Source: Nocardiopsis listeri NBRC 13360
GTDB taxonomy: Bacteria > Actinomycetota > Actinomycetes > Streptosporangiales > Streptosporangiaceae
Reading direction: 5' to 3'
Assembly: GCF_001570765.1 (NCBI RefSeq)
Contig: NZ_BCSH01000020.1
Coordinates: 58,347 to 122,346, forward strand
Length of the DNA: 64,000 nt
Numbering within the stretch: the first letter of the stretch is position 1; every line of letters starts with the position of its first letter. The notes below the pieces were generated by a model that had not been told where the DNA came from, made no database searches, and worked only from the letters and a program-made list of their open reading frames with translations. A program made the translations under genes and the position numbers. Positions 52,324-60,351 of this stretch are shown piece after piece.

Positions 52324-54048
52324 TCAGAGCGGAGCCGCCCGGTCGGCCGTCTCCGAGGCCTCGCGTTCGCGCAGCAGGGCGTGGGCATGGTCGATCGCCT
52401 CGGGGGTGCTGTCGAATACCGAGCCTCGCTCGAACAACCGGGCGCCCGCGCCCAGTGCGGTCAACGCCCGCGTGTGGTCGGGCCGCACCCCCGACAACAA
52501 CACGGTGATGCCGCGCCGCTCCAGATGCTCGATCGCGTCGCCCAGCACCAAGGCCCCGGTGGCGTCCACCGTGCTGACCCGCGACATCCGCAGGATCACC
52601 ACGGACACGTCGGCCACCTCGGTCAATTCCAACAGGAATCGGTGCGCGGCGGCGAAGAACAAGGGCCCGTCCAGCCGGTAGGCGATGATGTGCTCGTCCA
52701 ACAGGGCACGTTCCCGCGCACCGTGGTCACCGGGCGGCCCCTGGGACAACTCCACCCGGTTCAGTCGGGCATCGCGCGACACCGCGCGCAGGGCCAGGAA
52801 CGCGGTGACCGCCATCCCCAACAGCACCGCCGTGACCAGGTCCAGGGCCAGGGTGGCCACCGCGGTCAGCACCAACACCACGGCGTCGCCCCGAGTGGAA
52901 CGCATCATCGCGCGCACCGACCCCACCTCGACCATCCGCACGGCAGTCGCCAACAGGACACCGCCCAGCGCCGCCAACGGCACCAACCCCACCAGCGGGG
53001 CGGCGAGCAACACCACCACGGCCAACACCAGGGCGTGCGAGGCCGCGGCCAGACGACTGTTGGCACCCGCACGCACGTTCACGGCCGTTCGCGCGATCGC
53101 GGCGGTGGCCGGCACACCACCGAAGATCGGCGCGACCAGGTTGGCCACGCCCTGCCCGAAGAGTTCACGGTCGGGGTCGTGCCGTTCGTCGACGCGCATC
53201 CCGTCGGCCACCGTGGCCGACAGCAACGACTCCAGGGCCGCCAGCGCCGCCACCGCCAGGGCCGCGCTCATCAACGGGCCCACGGCGGAGGGATCCATAA
53301 ACGACAGGGAGGGCGAGGGAAGGCCGGCGGGCAGGATACCGATCGTGGGCGTGGACAACGGGGTCAGGTACACCAGCAGGGTCGCGGCGGCCACCGCAAG
53401 CAGGGAGAACGGCCATGTGGGGCGCCACCTGGCCCCCAACAGCATCACCGCGGCCACGCCCAGGGCGATGAGCAGGGGAGTCCAGTCCGGGTCGGCGCTG
53501 AAGTCCTTGACCAGGGAGAACGCGCCGGCCAATACGTTGTGTCCCTCCGGTTGGGGCAGACCCAGCACGAACGGTGCCTGCTGGAGGGCGATGACGACGG
53601 CGATGCCCAGCGTGAACCCCTCGATCACCGGGGCGGGGACGTAGCGCATGTACCGCCCACCCCGCGCCCAGGCCAGGACCAAAAGGATCAGCCCCGCCAT
53701 CATTCCGACCATGAGCACGCCCGTGGGCCCGTGCACTGCCACGATGGGCACCAGCACCACGGTCATCGCCCCGGTGGGCCCCGAGACCTGGAGGTTGGAG
53801 CCGCCGAAGACCGCGGCCAGGAACCCGGCCACGATCGCGGTCACCAGCCCGGCCTGAGCGCCGAGCCCGGAGGAGATACCGAAGCCCAGGGCCAGGGGTA
53901 GCGCGATGATCGCGACCGTCACCCCGGCGAGCAGGTCCCGACCGGGGGAGCGACGCATGATGGTGAAGTCGGAGCGCCGAGGCAACAGTGCGCGCGTGTT
54001 GGTCCACAACCTTCGCCCGATGCCCGGGGAGGGAGCCGCCTGTGTCAT
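52324..54048 (-). CDS. SulP-family anion transporter with STAS domain
   Basis: This 574-residue protein has 10-12 transmembrane segments (DLLAGVTVAIIALPLALGFGI, NLQVSGPTGAMTVVLVPIV, FGGVPATAAIARTAVNVRAGA) and a C-terminal STAS domain from about residue 470 (YRLDGPLFFAAAHRF, ILRMSRVSTVDATGALVLGDAIEHLERRG). SulP proteins carry sulfate, bicarbonate or other anions. ATG 54048 follows the ArsR stop by 1 nt, so the pair is translationally coupled. ArsR control of a SulP carrier is a recurrent actinobacterial pairing. Confidence 0.88.
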   Translation of the reverse strand: MTQAAPSPGIGRRLWTNTRALLPRRSDFTIMRRSPGRDLLAGVTVAIIALPLALGFGISSGLGAQAGLVTAIVAGFLAAVFGGSNLQVSGPTGAMTVVLVPIVAVHGPTGVLMVGMMAGLILLVLAWARGGRYMRYVPAPVIEGFTLGIAVVIALQQAPFVLGLPQPEGHNVLAGAFSLVKDFSADPDWTPLLIALGVAAVMLLGARWRPTWPFSLLAVAAATLLVYLTPLSTPTIGILPAGLPSPSLSFMDPSAVGPLMSAALAVAALAALESLLSATVADGMRVDERHDPDRELFGQGVANLVAPIFGGVPATAAIARTAVNVRAGANSRLAAASHALVLAVVVLLAAPLVGLVPLAALGGVLLATAVRMVEVGSVRAMMRSTRGDAVVLVLTAVATLALDLVTAVLLGMAVTAFLALRAVSRDARLNRVELSQGPPGDHGARERALLDEHIIAYRLDGPLFFAAAHRFLLELTEVADVSVVILRMSRVSTVDATGALVLGDAIEHLERRGITVLLSGVRPDHTRALTALGAGARLFERGSVFDSTPEAIDHAHALLREREASETADRAAPL

Positions 54049-54049
54049 G

Positions 54050-54418
54050 TCAGCCCTCACGCAGCTCTGCCAACAATTCCTCACGGCCGGTGCTGAGTTC
54101 GGTGAGGATACGGCGGGCGGCGCCCAGGAGGTCGGCGACGTCGGCGCCGGCCAGTTCGTAGACCACCGTGGAGCCCTCGCGGCTGGAGGTGACGATGCCC
54201 GAACGGCGCAGGACCGAGAGCTGTTGGGAGAGGTTGGAGGGTTCCACGTCCACGTCGGCCAACAGGTCGCGGACGGCCTTGGGCCCGTCCTGGAGCAACT
54301 CCAGGACACGGATGCGGACGGGGTGGCCGAGCATGCGGAAGAACTCGGCCTTGGCCTGGTAAAGGGGACGGTGCACGGTGGGCCTCGGGTTCGGGGACGT
54401 GATGATCACGTCCACCAT
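54050..54418 (-). CDS. ArsR-family repressor coupled to SulP transporter
   Basis: This 122-residue winged HTH protein has FRMLGHPVRIRVLELLQDGPKAV then VEPSNLSQQLSVLRRSGIVTSSREGSTVVYEL. It lacks the Cys residues of metal sensors such as ArsR or CadC, so a different signal is likely. ATG 54418 gives 14 extra residues over GTG 54376 (VHRPLYQAKAEF), which is the usual family N-terminus; both are possible. It probably autoregulates the two-gene operon. Confidence 0.83.
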   Translation of the reverse strand: MVDVIITSPNPRPTVHRPLYQAKAEFFRMLGHPVRIRVLELLQDGPKAVRDLLADVDVEPSNLSQQLSVLRRSGIVTSSREGSTVVYELAGADVADLLGAARRILTELSTGREELLAELREG

Positions 54419-54420
54419 AT

Positions 54421-54445
54421 GATGAATTGAAGAAATCTTCACATC
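54421..54445. promoter_or_regulatory. ArsR operator candidate
   Basis: An unusually AT-rich palindrome, GAAGA-AA-TCTTC (54429-54440) flanked by GATG and CATC, lies just upstream of the arsR start. This is the expected place and composition for an ArsR site. Confidence 0.55.
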
Positions 54446-54474
54446 GTCAGGGTGTGAACTCGATGACCGGACGA

Positions 54475-55407
54475 TCACCCGGTCAGGTCGGGGATGAGCT
54501 CCGGACCCACCCGGCACACGTACTCGCGGAACAACGCCACCGCGGGGGGCTCGTAACCACCGCCCGAACCCTCACGAGGCCACACGATGCCCACCGGCCG
54601 CTCGGCCTCGCCATCGATGATGACCAGCTCCACCGTGCCGCCCAGCGGACCCCCGGGACGGGCCGGCAGCACCGACACCCCCAGCCCCGCCGCGACCAAA
54701 CCCCGGGCCGTACTGATGTCGTCGGCCTCGAACGCCACCGTGGGCGTGAACCCGGCCCGATCACTGAGCCGATCGGTCAGATGCCGCACCCCCCGACCCG
54801 ACTTGAGCAGGATGAAGTCATCGCGCGCCGCCGCCAACGACACCTCGTTCCGCCCCGCGAGCGGGTGTCCCTCGGGCACCACCAAACGCAGGTACTGGGT
54901 CTGCAACACCTGGGAGACCAACCCCTGTCCCGAGGGAAGGGGAGAGGTCAACGCCAAGTCCGCGCCGCCCGACGACAACCGCCGCAGCGACTGCGCCCAC
55001 GGTTCCTGGGTCAGGGTGAAACGCACCCCCGGGTGCTCGGCGCGAAAGCCACGCAACAGCACCGGCACCACCTCCACGCCCAGAGTGGGCAGGAACGTCA
55101 ACGCCACCCGGCCCTCCTCGGCGCCGGTGAGCTCGGCCACACCCTGGCGCAGATCCTCCAGCGACCGCTCCACGTGCGGGAGCAGCGTCCGCCCCGCCCG
55201 GGTCAGTCGGATCCCCCGCCCGGTGCGTTCGATCAACGCGATGCCCAATTCCTCCTGAAGCCGGGCCAAAGCCCTGCTCAGCGTGGGTTGTGGCATGTTC
55301 AGGGCCGCGGCCGCGTGGGTGATGTGCTCGGTCCTGGCGATGGCCGACAACATTCGCAATCGGGGCGCCAACACCTGGGTCAGGTCGTCCACCTCAACGC
55401 TATCCAT
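54475..55407 (-). CDS. LysR-family regulator of the adjacent MFS gene
   Basis: This 310-residue protein has an N-terminal HTH (MLSAIARTEHITHAAAALNMPQPTLSRALARLQEELG in segments) and a two-lobed effector domain (VRFTLTQEPWAQSL, GLGVSVLPARPGG). ATG 55407 is 69 nt from the divergent MFS gene, the classic LysR layout. The last 35 codons are duplicated as a decayed fragment at 51.2 kb. It likely activates the exporter in response to its substrate. Confidence 0.88.
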   Translation of the reverse strand: MDSVEVDDLTQVLAPRLRMLSAIARTEHITHAAAALNMPQPTLSRALARLQEELGIALIERTGRGIRLTRAGRTLLPHVERSLEDLRQGVAELTGAEEGRVALTFLPTLGVEVVPVLLRGFRAEHPGVRFTLTQEPWAQSLRRLSSGGADLALTSPLPSGQGLVSQVLQTQYLRLVVPEGHPLAGRNEVSLAAARDDFILLKSGRGVRHLTDRLSDRAGFTPTVAFEADDISTARGLVAAGLGVSVLPARPGGPLGGTVELVIIDGEAERPVGIVWPREGSGGGYEPPAVALFREYVCRVGPELIPDLTG

Positions 55408-55476
55408 GCAGATCAGTATGCATGAACGTGAAATCATGTATTGGACGTATGAAAGCGGGCTTCCTAGCGTTGAACC
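55408..55476. promoter_or_regulatory. LysR/MFS divergent promoter
   Basis: A 69-nt AT-richer gap contains TATGCAT and, 12 nt later, ATGTATT, an imperfect dyad consistent with a LysR activation site. Confidence 0.4.
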
Positions 55477-56706
55477 ATGACCGTGACCAGCGCACCGCCT
55501 TCGACCGACCCCAGACCCAGGGCCGGTACCCCGGCCTACCGGCGCACGGTCATCGCCCTGATCGCCGCAGCCGTCGCCACCTTCGCCCAACTGTGGTCGG
55601 TCCAACCGATCCTGCCCGCCATCGCCTCGGGGTTCGGCACCTCCGCGGGACAAGCCGCGCTCACCGTCTCCCTGGCCACCGGCGGCCTCGCCGGCTTCAC
55701 CCTCGTCTGGAGCGGTGTCGCCGACCGCCTCGGCCGCGCGCGCGTCATCGGTCTCTCCCTCCTGCTGGCCATCGTGCTGGGCACCGCCGCGCCCTTGGCC
55801 ACCGAACTCTGGACACTGCTGCTCCTGCGCACCCTCCAGGGCGCCGCCCTGGGCGGGGTGTCGGCAGCCGCCGTGGCCTACCTCGCCGAGGAGATCCACC
55901 CCCGCGACGCACCCAAGGCCACCGGCCTGTACATCGCCGGCAACCCCCTCGGCGGCATGGGCGGACGTCTCCTGGCGGGTTTTGCCGCCGAACACGGCGG
56001 CTGGCAGTGGGGGATCGCCGCCAACACCATCCTGGGGCTGGTCGCCCTGGTGGTGTTCGTCCTCGTCCTGCCTCGACAGACCAAGGGCGCGCCCACCACA
56101 CGCCCCGCCTCGACCGACGACACCCTCGGAATGGGCAGTCGACTCAAGGCCGCCATGACCACCCCCGGCCTGGTGCCCATGTACGCCCAGGCACTCCTGC
56201 TGATGGGCGCGTTCATGGCCGTGTACAACGTCCTGGGGTTCCGCCTCACCGACGAACCCTTCGGGCTCTCCCAGGCCGTGGCGTCACTACTGTTCCTGTC
56301 CTACACCGCAGGCATGCTCGGCTCGGGACTGGCCGGATCGGCCACCCTGCGTTGGGGGCGCTACGGGGTACTCACCACCGCCACCATCCTGCTCCTGGTC
56401 GGACTCGGCGGGCTGTTCACCACCTCGGTGATCCTCCTGCTGGCCACCCTTTTGCTGCTCACCTTCGCGTTCTTCTGCGCCCACGCCACCGCCTCGGCCT
56501 GGGTGGGCTCCCACGCCACCACGGGTCGGGCGCAGGCCACAGCCGTCTACACGCTCGCCTACTACCTGGGCGCGAGCCTGTTCGGGTGGTTGGGAGGCGT
56601 GGTCTACGACGCCGTGGGCTGGAGCGGGACCGTGGCCTTGGCCATGACCCTCACCGTGCTCGCGGGCCTGTGCGCCCTGCGCCTGCGCCGACTGCCGGCC
56701 CCCTGA
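55477..56706 (+). CDS. MFS transporter (YnfM/arabinose-efflux type)
   Basis: This 409-residue protein has 12 predicted helices. The motif between helices 2 and 3, WSGVADRLGRARVIGLS, is the MFS A-motif; IAGNPLGGMGGRLLAG is the motif C-like region. Such carriers export small molecules with H+ antiport. It ends 3 nt from the convergent thioesterase. It may serve export for the neighbouring diketopiperazine locus, but its LysR partner suggests an independent unit. Confidence 0.87.
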   Translation: MTVTSAPPSTDPRPRAGTPAYRRTVIALIAAAVATFAQLWSVQPILPAIASGFGTSAGQAALTVSLATGGLAGFTLVWSGVADRLGRARVIGLSLLLAIVLGTAAPLATELWTLLLLRTLQGAALGGVSAAAVAYLAEEIHPRDAPKATGLYIAGNPLGGMGGRLLAGFAAEHGGWQWGIAANTILGLVALVVFVLVLPRQTKGAPTTRPASTDDTLGMGSRLKAAMTTPGLVPMYAQALLLMGAFMAVYNVLGFRLTDEPFGLSQAVASLLFLSYTAGMLGSGLAGSATLRWGRYGVLTTATILLLVGLGGLFTTSVILLLATLLLLTFAFFCAHATASAWVGSHATTGRAQATAVYTLAYYLGASLFGWLGGVVYDAVGWSGTVALAMTLTVLAGLCALRLRRLPAP

Positions 56707-56709
56707 CCG

Positions 56710-57489
56710 CTACATCGGACGCACCGTGAGGCTCTGCTCGGCCCGGCCGACCTGCCCCCGCCGATCGTGCAAGACCGAACTGGTCAGCCCCAACCCCGTG
56801 GGGCCGAAGGCCACCGTGGTGTCCAGCCCGACCCAGTGCCCCTCGGGCTGTCGGAACAGGTGCACGGTGAGGTCGACGTTGGGGAACATCCACTCCAGGG
56901 GCGACTCGCGCACCGCGACACCGTTGGCGGTGTCGAGCAGCTTGACGAAGGAGGCCACCGGCCCGGCCTTCTCGCCCGCCACCAGCTCCACGTCGGTGGA
57001 GAGCCACGCCGCGCCACGTCCGGGCACGGCGGGAGCGATCGGCCGCGCGTCCAGCGAGGCGATGTACCCGCCGGGCCAGATCTCGCTGAGCGGCTTCTTC
57101 TCCAGGCCCTCCGGATCGGGCAGGGGTTCGGCCGCGCCGCCCTCGACCGCGCCGGTCTCGCCCGCCACGAGCGACCACGCCCGCGCCCGCACGGCGGTGC
57201 GGTCCCCGATCTGGACCACCGCCTCGACCAGCTCGATGGTGCGCCCGGGGCGGATGGTGTTCACCTCGACGCGGCACTCGTCCATCGCCAGCGTGCCCAG
57301 GATGTCGAAGCCGATCCGGGAGAGTTGAAGCCCCCGCTCGGCGGTGTGGGTCTCGATGGCGTGGGTGATGAGGCCGCCCAGTGGGCTGAAGTGCTGCTCG
57401 GCGGTGTTCCAAGCGCCGCTGACGTGCTCGGTGGGAACGAAACGGTCGTCGCCCACTCGGACGAAGTAGGCGTTCTGGGACTGGGACAA
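56710..57489 (-). CDS. Thioesterase-family (double hotdog) protein
   Basis: This 259-residue protein resembles actinobacterial TesB-like acyl-CoA thioesterases of the double-hotdog type: SPLGGLITHAIE near residue 37, LSRIGFDILGTLAMDECRVEV and VNTIRPGRTIELVEA, then the second half with WMFPNVDLTVHLFRQPEGHWVGLDTTVAFGPTGLGLTSSVLHD (in pieces), where the conserved Asp/Thr/Gln-type residues lie. TTG 57489 has AGGAG 7 nt upstream. Possible substrate is an acyl-CoA. It lies downstream of the methyltransferase gene on the same strand (132-nt gap), but a role in that pathway is not implied by chemistry. Confidence 0.75.
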   Translation of the reverse strand: MSQSQNAYFVRVGDDRFVPTEHVSGAWNTAEQHFSPLGGLITHAIETHTAERGLQLSRIGFDILGTLAMDECRVEVNTIRPGRTIELVEAVVQIGDRTAVRARAWSLVAGETGAVEGGAAEPLPDPEGLEKKPLSEIWPGGYIASLDARPIAPAVPGRGAAWLSTDVELVAGEKAGPVASFVKLLDTANGVAVRESPLEWMFPNVDLTVHLFRQPEGHWVGLDTTVAFGPTGLGLTSSVLHDRRGQVGRAEQSLTVRPM

Positions 57490-57621
57490 GGAGTTCTCCT
57501 GCGCAACGGGGCCATACCGAGTGCATCATCTCCGATGCTCACCCGGCCGGGACCCGCCACCCCCCCCACGAGCCGCAGAAGTTCCACCGAGTCCCCGCCC
57601 CATCGGTTCCGGCCGTGGTGT

Positions 57622-58653
57622 TCAGGCGAGCACCCCTTCGACCACGCTCACCCCGCGTCCCGGCACGATGCGGTTCAGACGGAGCCCGGCACGCTCGAAC
57701 AGTTCCGCGGACCGGCTCGGGGTCCGCTGCTCCCCACCACAGTGCACGAGCATGCTCAGGTCCATGAACCTGGCCGTCCGCGCCGGCTCGGTGCCCTGGG
57801 GCATCACCACCTCGGCGAGCAGGATCCGCCCGTGGGGGAGCATCGCCCGGCGGCAGTGCGTGAGGATCTTGGCGGCGTCGGCGTCGTTCCAGTTGTGGAT
57901 GACGCTGGCGAGCAGGTAGGTGTCACCACCGGCCGGCACCGCGTCCAGGAAGTCGCCGCCCTCGACACGGCAGCGCTCGGAGAGTTCCCCTTGACAGAGC
58001 GCGGGTTCGGCCCCCGCGATGACCTCGGGCCGGTCGTAGAGCACGCCCCGCAGGTGCGGGTTGGCCGACAACACCAAGGACAGCAGGCGTCCGCGCCCGC
58101 CCCCGACGTCCACCAACAGCCCGCTGGAACCGAAGTCGTAGTCCTCGGTCAGGGATCGGGTGAGCTGCGCGGAGATGTCGCTCATGCCCTGGTCGAAGAG
58201 CGCGGCGACCTCGGGGTGACGACGCATGTACTCCCAGACGAGAACACCGTGGACGGACTCGAACACCGGACCTCCCACACGCACGGCGTCGGCCAGGTGG
58301 GCCATGGTGGACCGCTCTGTCGGGCTCCCCAACCAACGGGCGTACCCGCGCATGGACGCGGCGGAGTCCTCCCGTAGCGCCTCGCCCAGGTCGGTGAGGG
58401 CGAAACACCGCTCCGGGGACTCCCGGACCAGATCCAGATCGGCGCAGGCGCGCAGCAGCCGGTGAAGGGCCTGGGCGTCGGCGCCGACCCGAGAAGCGAT
58501 CTCTGCCAGGGGCGAGGGTTCCCTGGACATGGCATCGGCGACGCCGAGCTCGGCCGCGGCACCGACGGCCGCCGCGACCCAGCTGGAGGTGATCAGCTCG
58601 AACAGCCGGACGGCGGAGACGTCGAGCGGAGCGGAAGCGGTGGGGAGCGTCAC
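57622..58653 (-). CDS. SAM methyltransferase of the diketopiperazine locus, probably O-methyltransferase
   Basis: This 343-residue protein has the dimerisation/winged domain and a C-terminal Methyltransf_2 domain. LLVDVGGGRGRLLSLVLSANP is the SAM-binding loop and VIHNWNDADA carries His253, the general-base position in COMT-type O-methyltransferases. It diverges from the oxidase genes by 94 nt. The intact His suggests methylation of a phenol such as the Tyr side chain of the cyclic dipeptide. GTG 58653 gives the normal N-terminus; the open frame upstream is discarded. Confidence 0.83.
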   Translation of the reverse strand: MTLPTASAPLDVSAVRLFELITSSWVAAAVGAAAELGVADAMSREPSPLAEIASRVGADAQALHRLLRACADLDLVRESPERCFALTDLGEALREDSAASMRGYARWLGSPTERSTMAHLADAVRVGGPVFESVHGVLVWEYMRRHPEVAALFDQGMSDISAQLTRSLTEDYDFGSSGLLVDVGGGRGRLLSLVLSANPHLRGVLYDRPEVIAGAEPALCQGELSERCRVEGGDFLDAVPAGGDTYLLASVIHNWNDADAAKILTHCRRAMLPHGRILLAEVVMPQGTEPARTARFMDLSMLVHCGGEQRTPSRSAELFERAGLRLNRIVPGRGVSVVEGVLA

Positions 58654-58734
58654 GGGGGTGGATACCTTTCGCTGATTTCCTCGAACGGAGGTGTTTCTGA
58701 GGGCGGAAGGGCCCCGGGAAACCGAGCGACACGT

Positions 58735-58740
58735 TACATT
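58735..58740 (+). promoter_or_regulatory. -10 box TACATT of the alb-type operon
   Basis: TACATT ends 7 nt before GTG 58748, so the cyclodipeptide operon appears to start with a leaderless gene. Confidence 0.55.
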
Positions 58741-58747
58741 ACTCCAG

Positions 58748-59326
58748 GTGGTTGACCCAATACAGAACGTGGAGATCCCTGTGGAGGTCCCTGAACCCGA
58801 ACCCCAGGACCAGGTTCGGCGGACACTGCGTGTACTGAACACACGACGGGCCGTTCGCTCCTTCAACGACGAATCCGTGCGGGACGACCTCCTGGATCCC
58901 CTGCTGGACAGCATGCTCGCCGCACCCTCCGCCTCCAACAAACAGGCCTGGGCCTTCGTCGTCGTACGACGACCGCGAACCCTGCGCCTGATCCACGCCT
59001 TCGCCCCGGGCATCATCGAACGCCCGCCGCTGATCGTGGTGGCCTGCTTCGACCACGGGCGGTCCGTGGGAGGAGGCGCCTGGGACGAGGGCATGCTCTG
59101 CGTGGCGATGGCCGTGCAGAACCTCCTGCTGGCGGCACACGCCCTCGAACTGGGAGGGTGCCCCACCGCCAGCTTCCGCAAGAGCCCGGTGCGCAGGTTC
59201 CTGAGACTCCCCCAACACCTGGAGCCACTACTCCTGGTGTCGATCGGACACCCGGCCCCGAACCCGCGCACCACCGCACCCCGACGCGACCGGAACGAGG
59301 TGATCAGTCATGAACACTGGGGCTGA
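58748..59326 (+). CDS. albA: Cyclodipeptide oxidase subunit A (AlbA-like, nitroreductase fold)
   Basis: This 192-residue flavoprotein of the nitroreductase family has LNTRRAVRSFNDESV near residue 35, APSASNKQAWAFVVVRRP for FMN contacts and AMAVQNLLLAAHALELGGCPTASF. With subunit B it forms the filamentous cyclodipeptide oxidase that introduces alpha,beta double bonds into diketopiperazines, as in albonoursin synthesis. GTG 58748 is fixed by the leaderless -10 box. The 3' end overlaps the next gene by 17 nt. Confidence 0.88.
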   Translation: MVDPIQNVEIPVEVPEPEPQDQVRRTLRVLNTRRAVRSFNDESVRDDLLDPLLDSMLAAPSASNKQAWAFVVVRRPRTLRLIHAFAPGIIERPPLIVVACFDHGRSVGGGAWDEGMLCVAMAVQNLLLAAHALELGGCPTASFRKSPVRRFLRLPQHLEPLLLVSIGHPAPNPRTTAPRRDRNEVISHEHWG

Positions 59327-59627
59327 CCAGTGCCGAATCGACGAGGAACTGTTGTTGCTCGCGGCCTACCTGATCAGCAGCGGCCGAGGCCTGCTGGAGG
59401 AACCCCGTGACTACGGGCCACTGCGTTGCCTGGACGCCGCCCGCCGCGTCCTGCGCCTGCGGGCCAGGGCCGGTGGAGCCCAGAGCCCGGAACTGACCTC
59501 CCTGAAGGAGCGCATGGACGAGGTCATGTGCGGTGCGATGGTCGATCGGGACCTGGCCGCCCTGCTCGACGAACTGTGTGATCGACTCGCCGCCGTCGTG
59601 GAGGAACCCGGTGCCGTCACCGCCTGA
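59310..59627 (+). CDS. albB: Cyclodipeptide oxidase subunit B (AlbB-like)
   Basis: This 105-residue helical protein sits between the A subunit and the synthase, exactly where AlbB lies in albonoursin-type clusters. It overlaps both neighbours by 17 nt, and ATG 59310 has GAGGTGA upstream. Motifs include ELLLLAAYLISSGRGLLEEP, YGPLRCLDAARRVLRL and MCGAMVDRDLAALLDELCDRL. AlbB-like subunits have no catalytic signature but are required for oxidase assembly and activity. Confidence 0.88.
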   Translation: MNTGADQCRIDEELLLLAAYLISSGRGLLEEPRDYGPLRCLDAARRVLRLRARAGGAQSPELTSLKERMDEVMCGAMVDRDLAALLDELCDRLAAVVEEPGAVTA

Positions 59628-60318
59628 GATCCCACGCCTGAACGACACCGAGGAGGTCTTTCAGGCCCGGCCCTTCACCCCCGGATGTGGACGACTCGTC
59701 GAACGCGGCGAGCACGCGCTCATCGGGATCAGCGCCGGCAACGGTTACTTCAGCCAACACAGGATCGCCCAACTCCTGGAATGGACGGGCCGGCGCTTCG
59801 GCGCGGTCGACCTGCTCTACGCGGACCTGCACATCGACACCATGCACCGGGCGGCCGGCGCCGAACAGGCACAGGCCTCCAGGCGGGCCTGTCGGTCGCT
59901 CAGGGACGTGCGCCGACGGATTCGACGCGCGATGGAGGCGGTGCGGGTACCCGCACGGGTTCGGTGCCTGGCGTTGTCGGAGACCGTGGACACCCCCGGC
60001 TACCGATCGGCCGACGAACGCGTCGAACGGGCCATGAGGGAGCACCCGGCCGTGGAACGCGCCTGTGAGGACCACGTCCGGCGGATCATCGCCCCCGAAC
60101 CGGACCCGGACGGGGCCCGGTTCCGAGCCGGTCTGTCCTACCTGCGCGCGGAACTGCCCTTCCTGCTCAACACCCCGGAGGTCCTGTCCGTGGACACCTC
60201 GGTGTGCTGCTACCACGATCTCCTCCCGGTCCTGGTGGGGCTGCGAAGGGAGACCTCCTGCCTACATCCCGGGCAGGGACACCTCGTGCTCAAGCCCCTC
60301 ACCGCACCGTCCAACTGA
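59611..60318 (+). CDS. albC: Cyclodipeptide synthase (AlbC-like, NYH subfamily)
   Basis: This 235-residue enzyme uses two aminoacyl-tRNAs to make a cyclic dipeptide. The catalytic Ser41 is in IGISAGNGYFS, with Asn44 three residues on; Tyr177 and Glu181 are in SYLRAELPFLL, and Tyr201-His202 in CCYHDLL. Asn44, Tyr201 and His202 assign it to the NYH subfamily. GTG 59611 has GGAGGAA 5-6 nt upstream and overlaps albB. The pocket residues suggest, but do not prove, aromatic substrates such as Phe and Tyr, as in the related Nocardiopsis enzyme. A strong hairpin follows directly. Confidence 0.92.
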   Translation: MPSPPEIPRLNDTEEVFQARPFTPGCGRLVERGEHALIGISAGNGYFSQHRIAQLLEWTGRRFGAVDLLYADLHIDTMHRAAGAEQAQASRRACRSLRDVRRRIRRAMEAVRVPARVRCLALSETVDTPGYRSADERVERAMREHPAVERACEDHVRRIIAPEPDPDGARFRAGLSYLRAELPFLLNTPEVLSVDTSVCCYHDLLPVLVGLRRETSCLHPGQGHLVLKPLTAPSN

Positions 60319-60346
60319 GCGGGCCCCGACACCTGTCGGGGCCCGC
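60319..60346. terminator. Terminator closing the alb-type operon
   Basis: A perfect 13-bp stem (60319-60331 with 60334-60346) directly after the synthase stop is shared with the convergent methyltransferase, which ends 6 nt beyond. Confidence 0.8.
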
Positions 60347-60351
60347 TTCCA

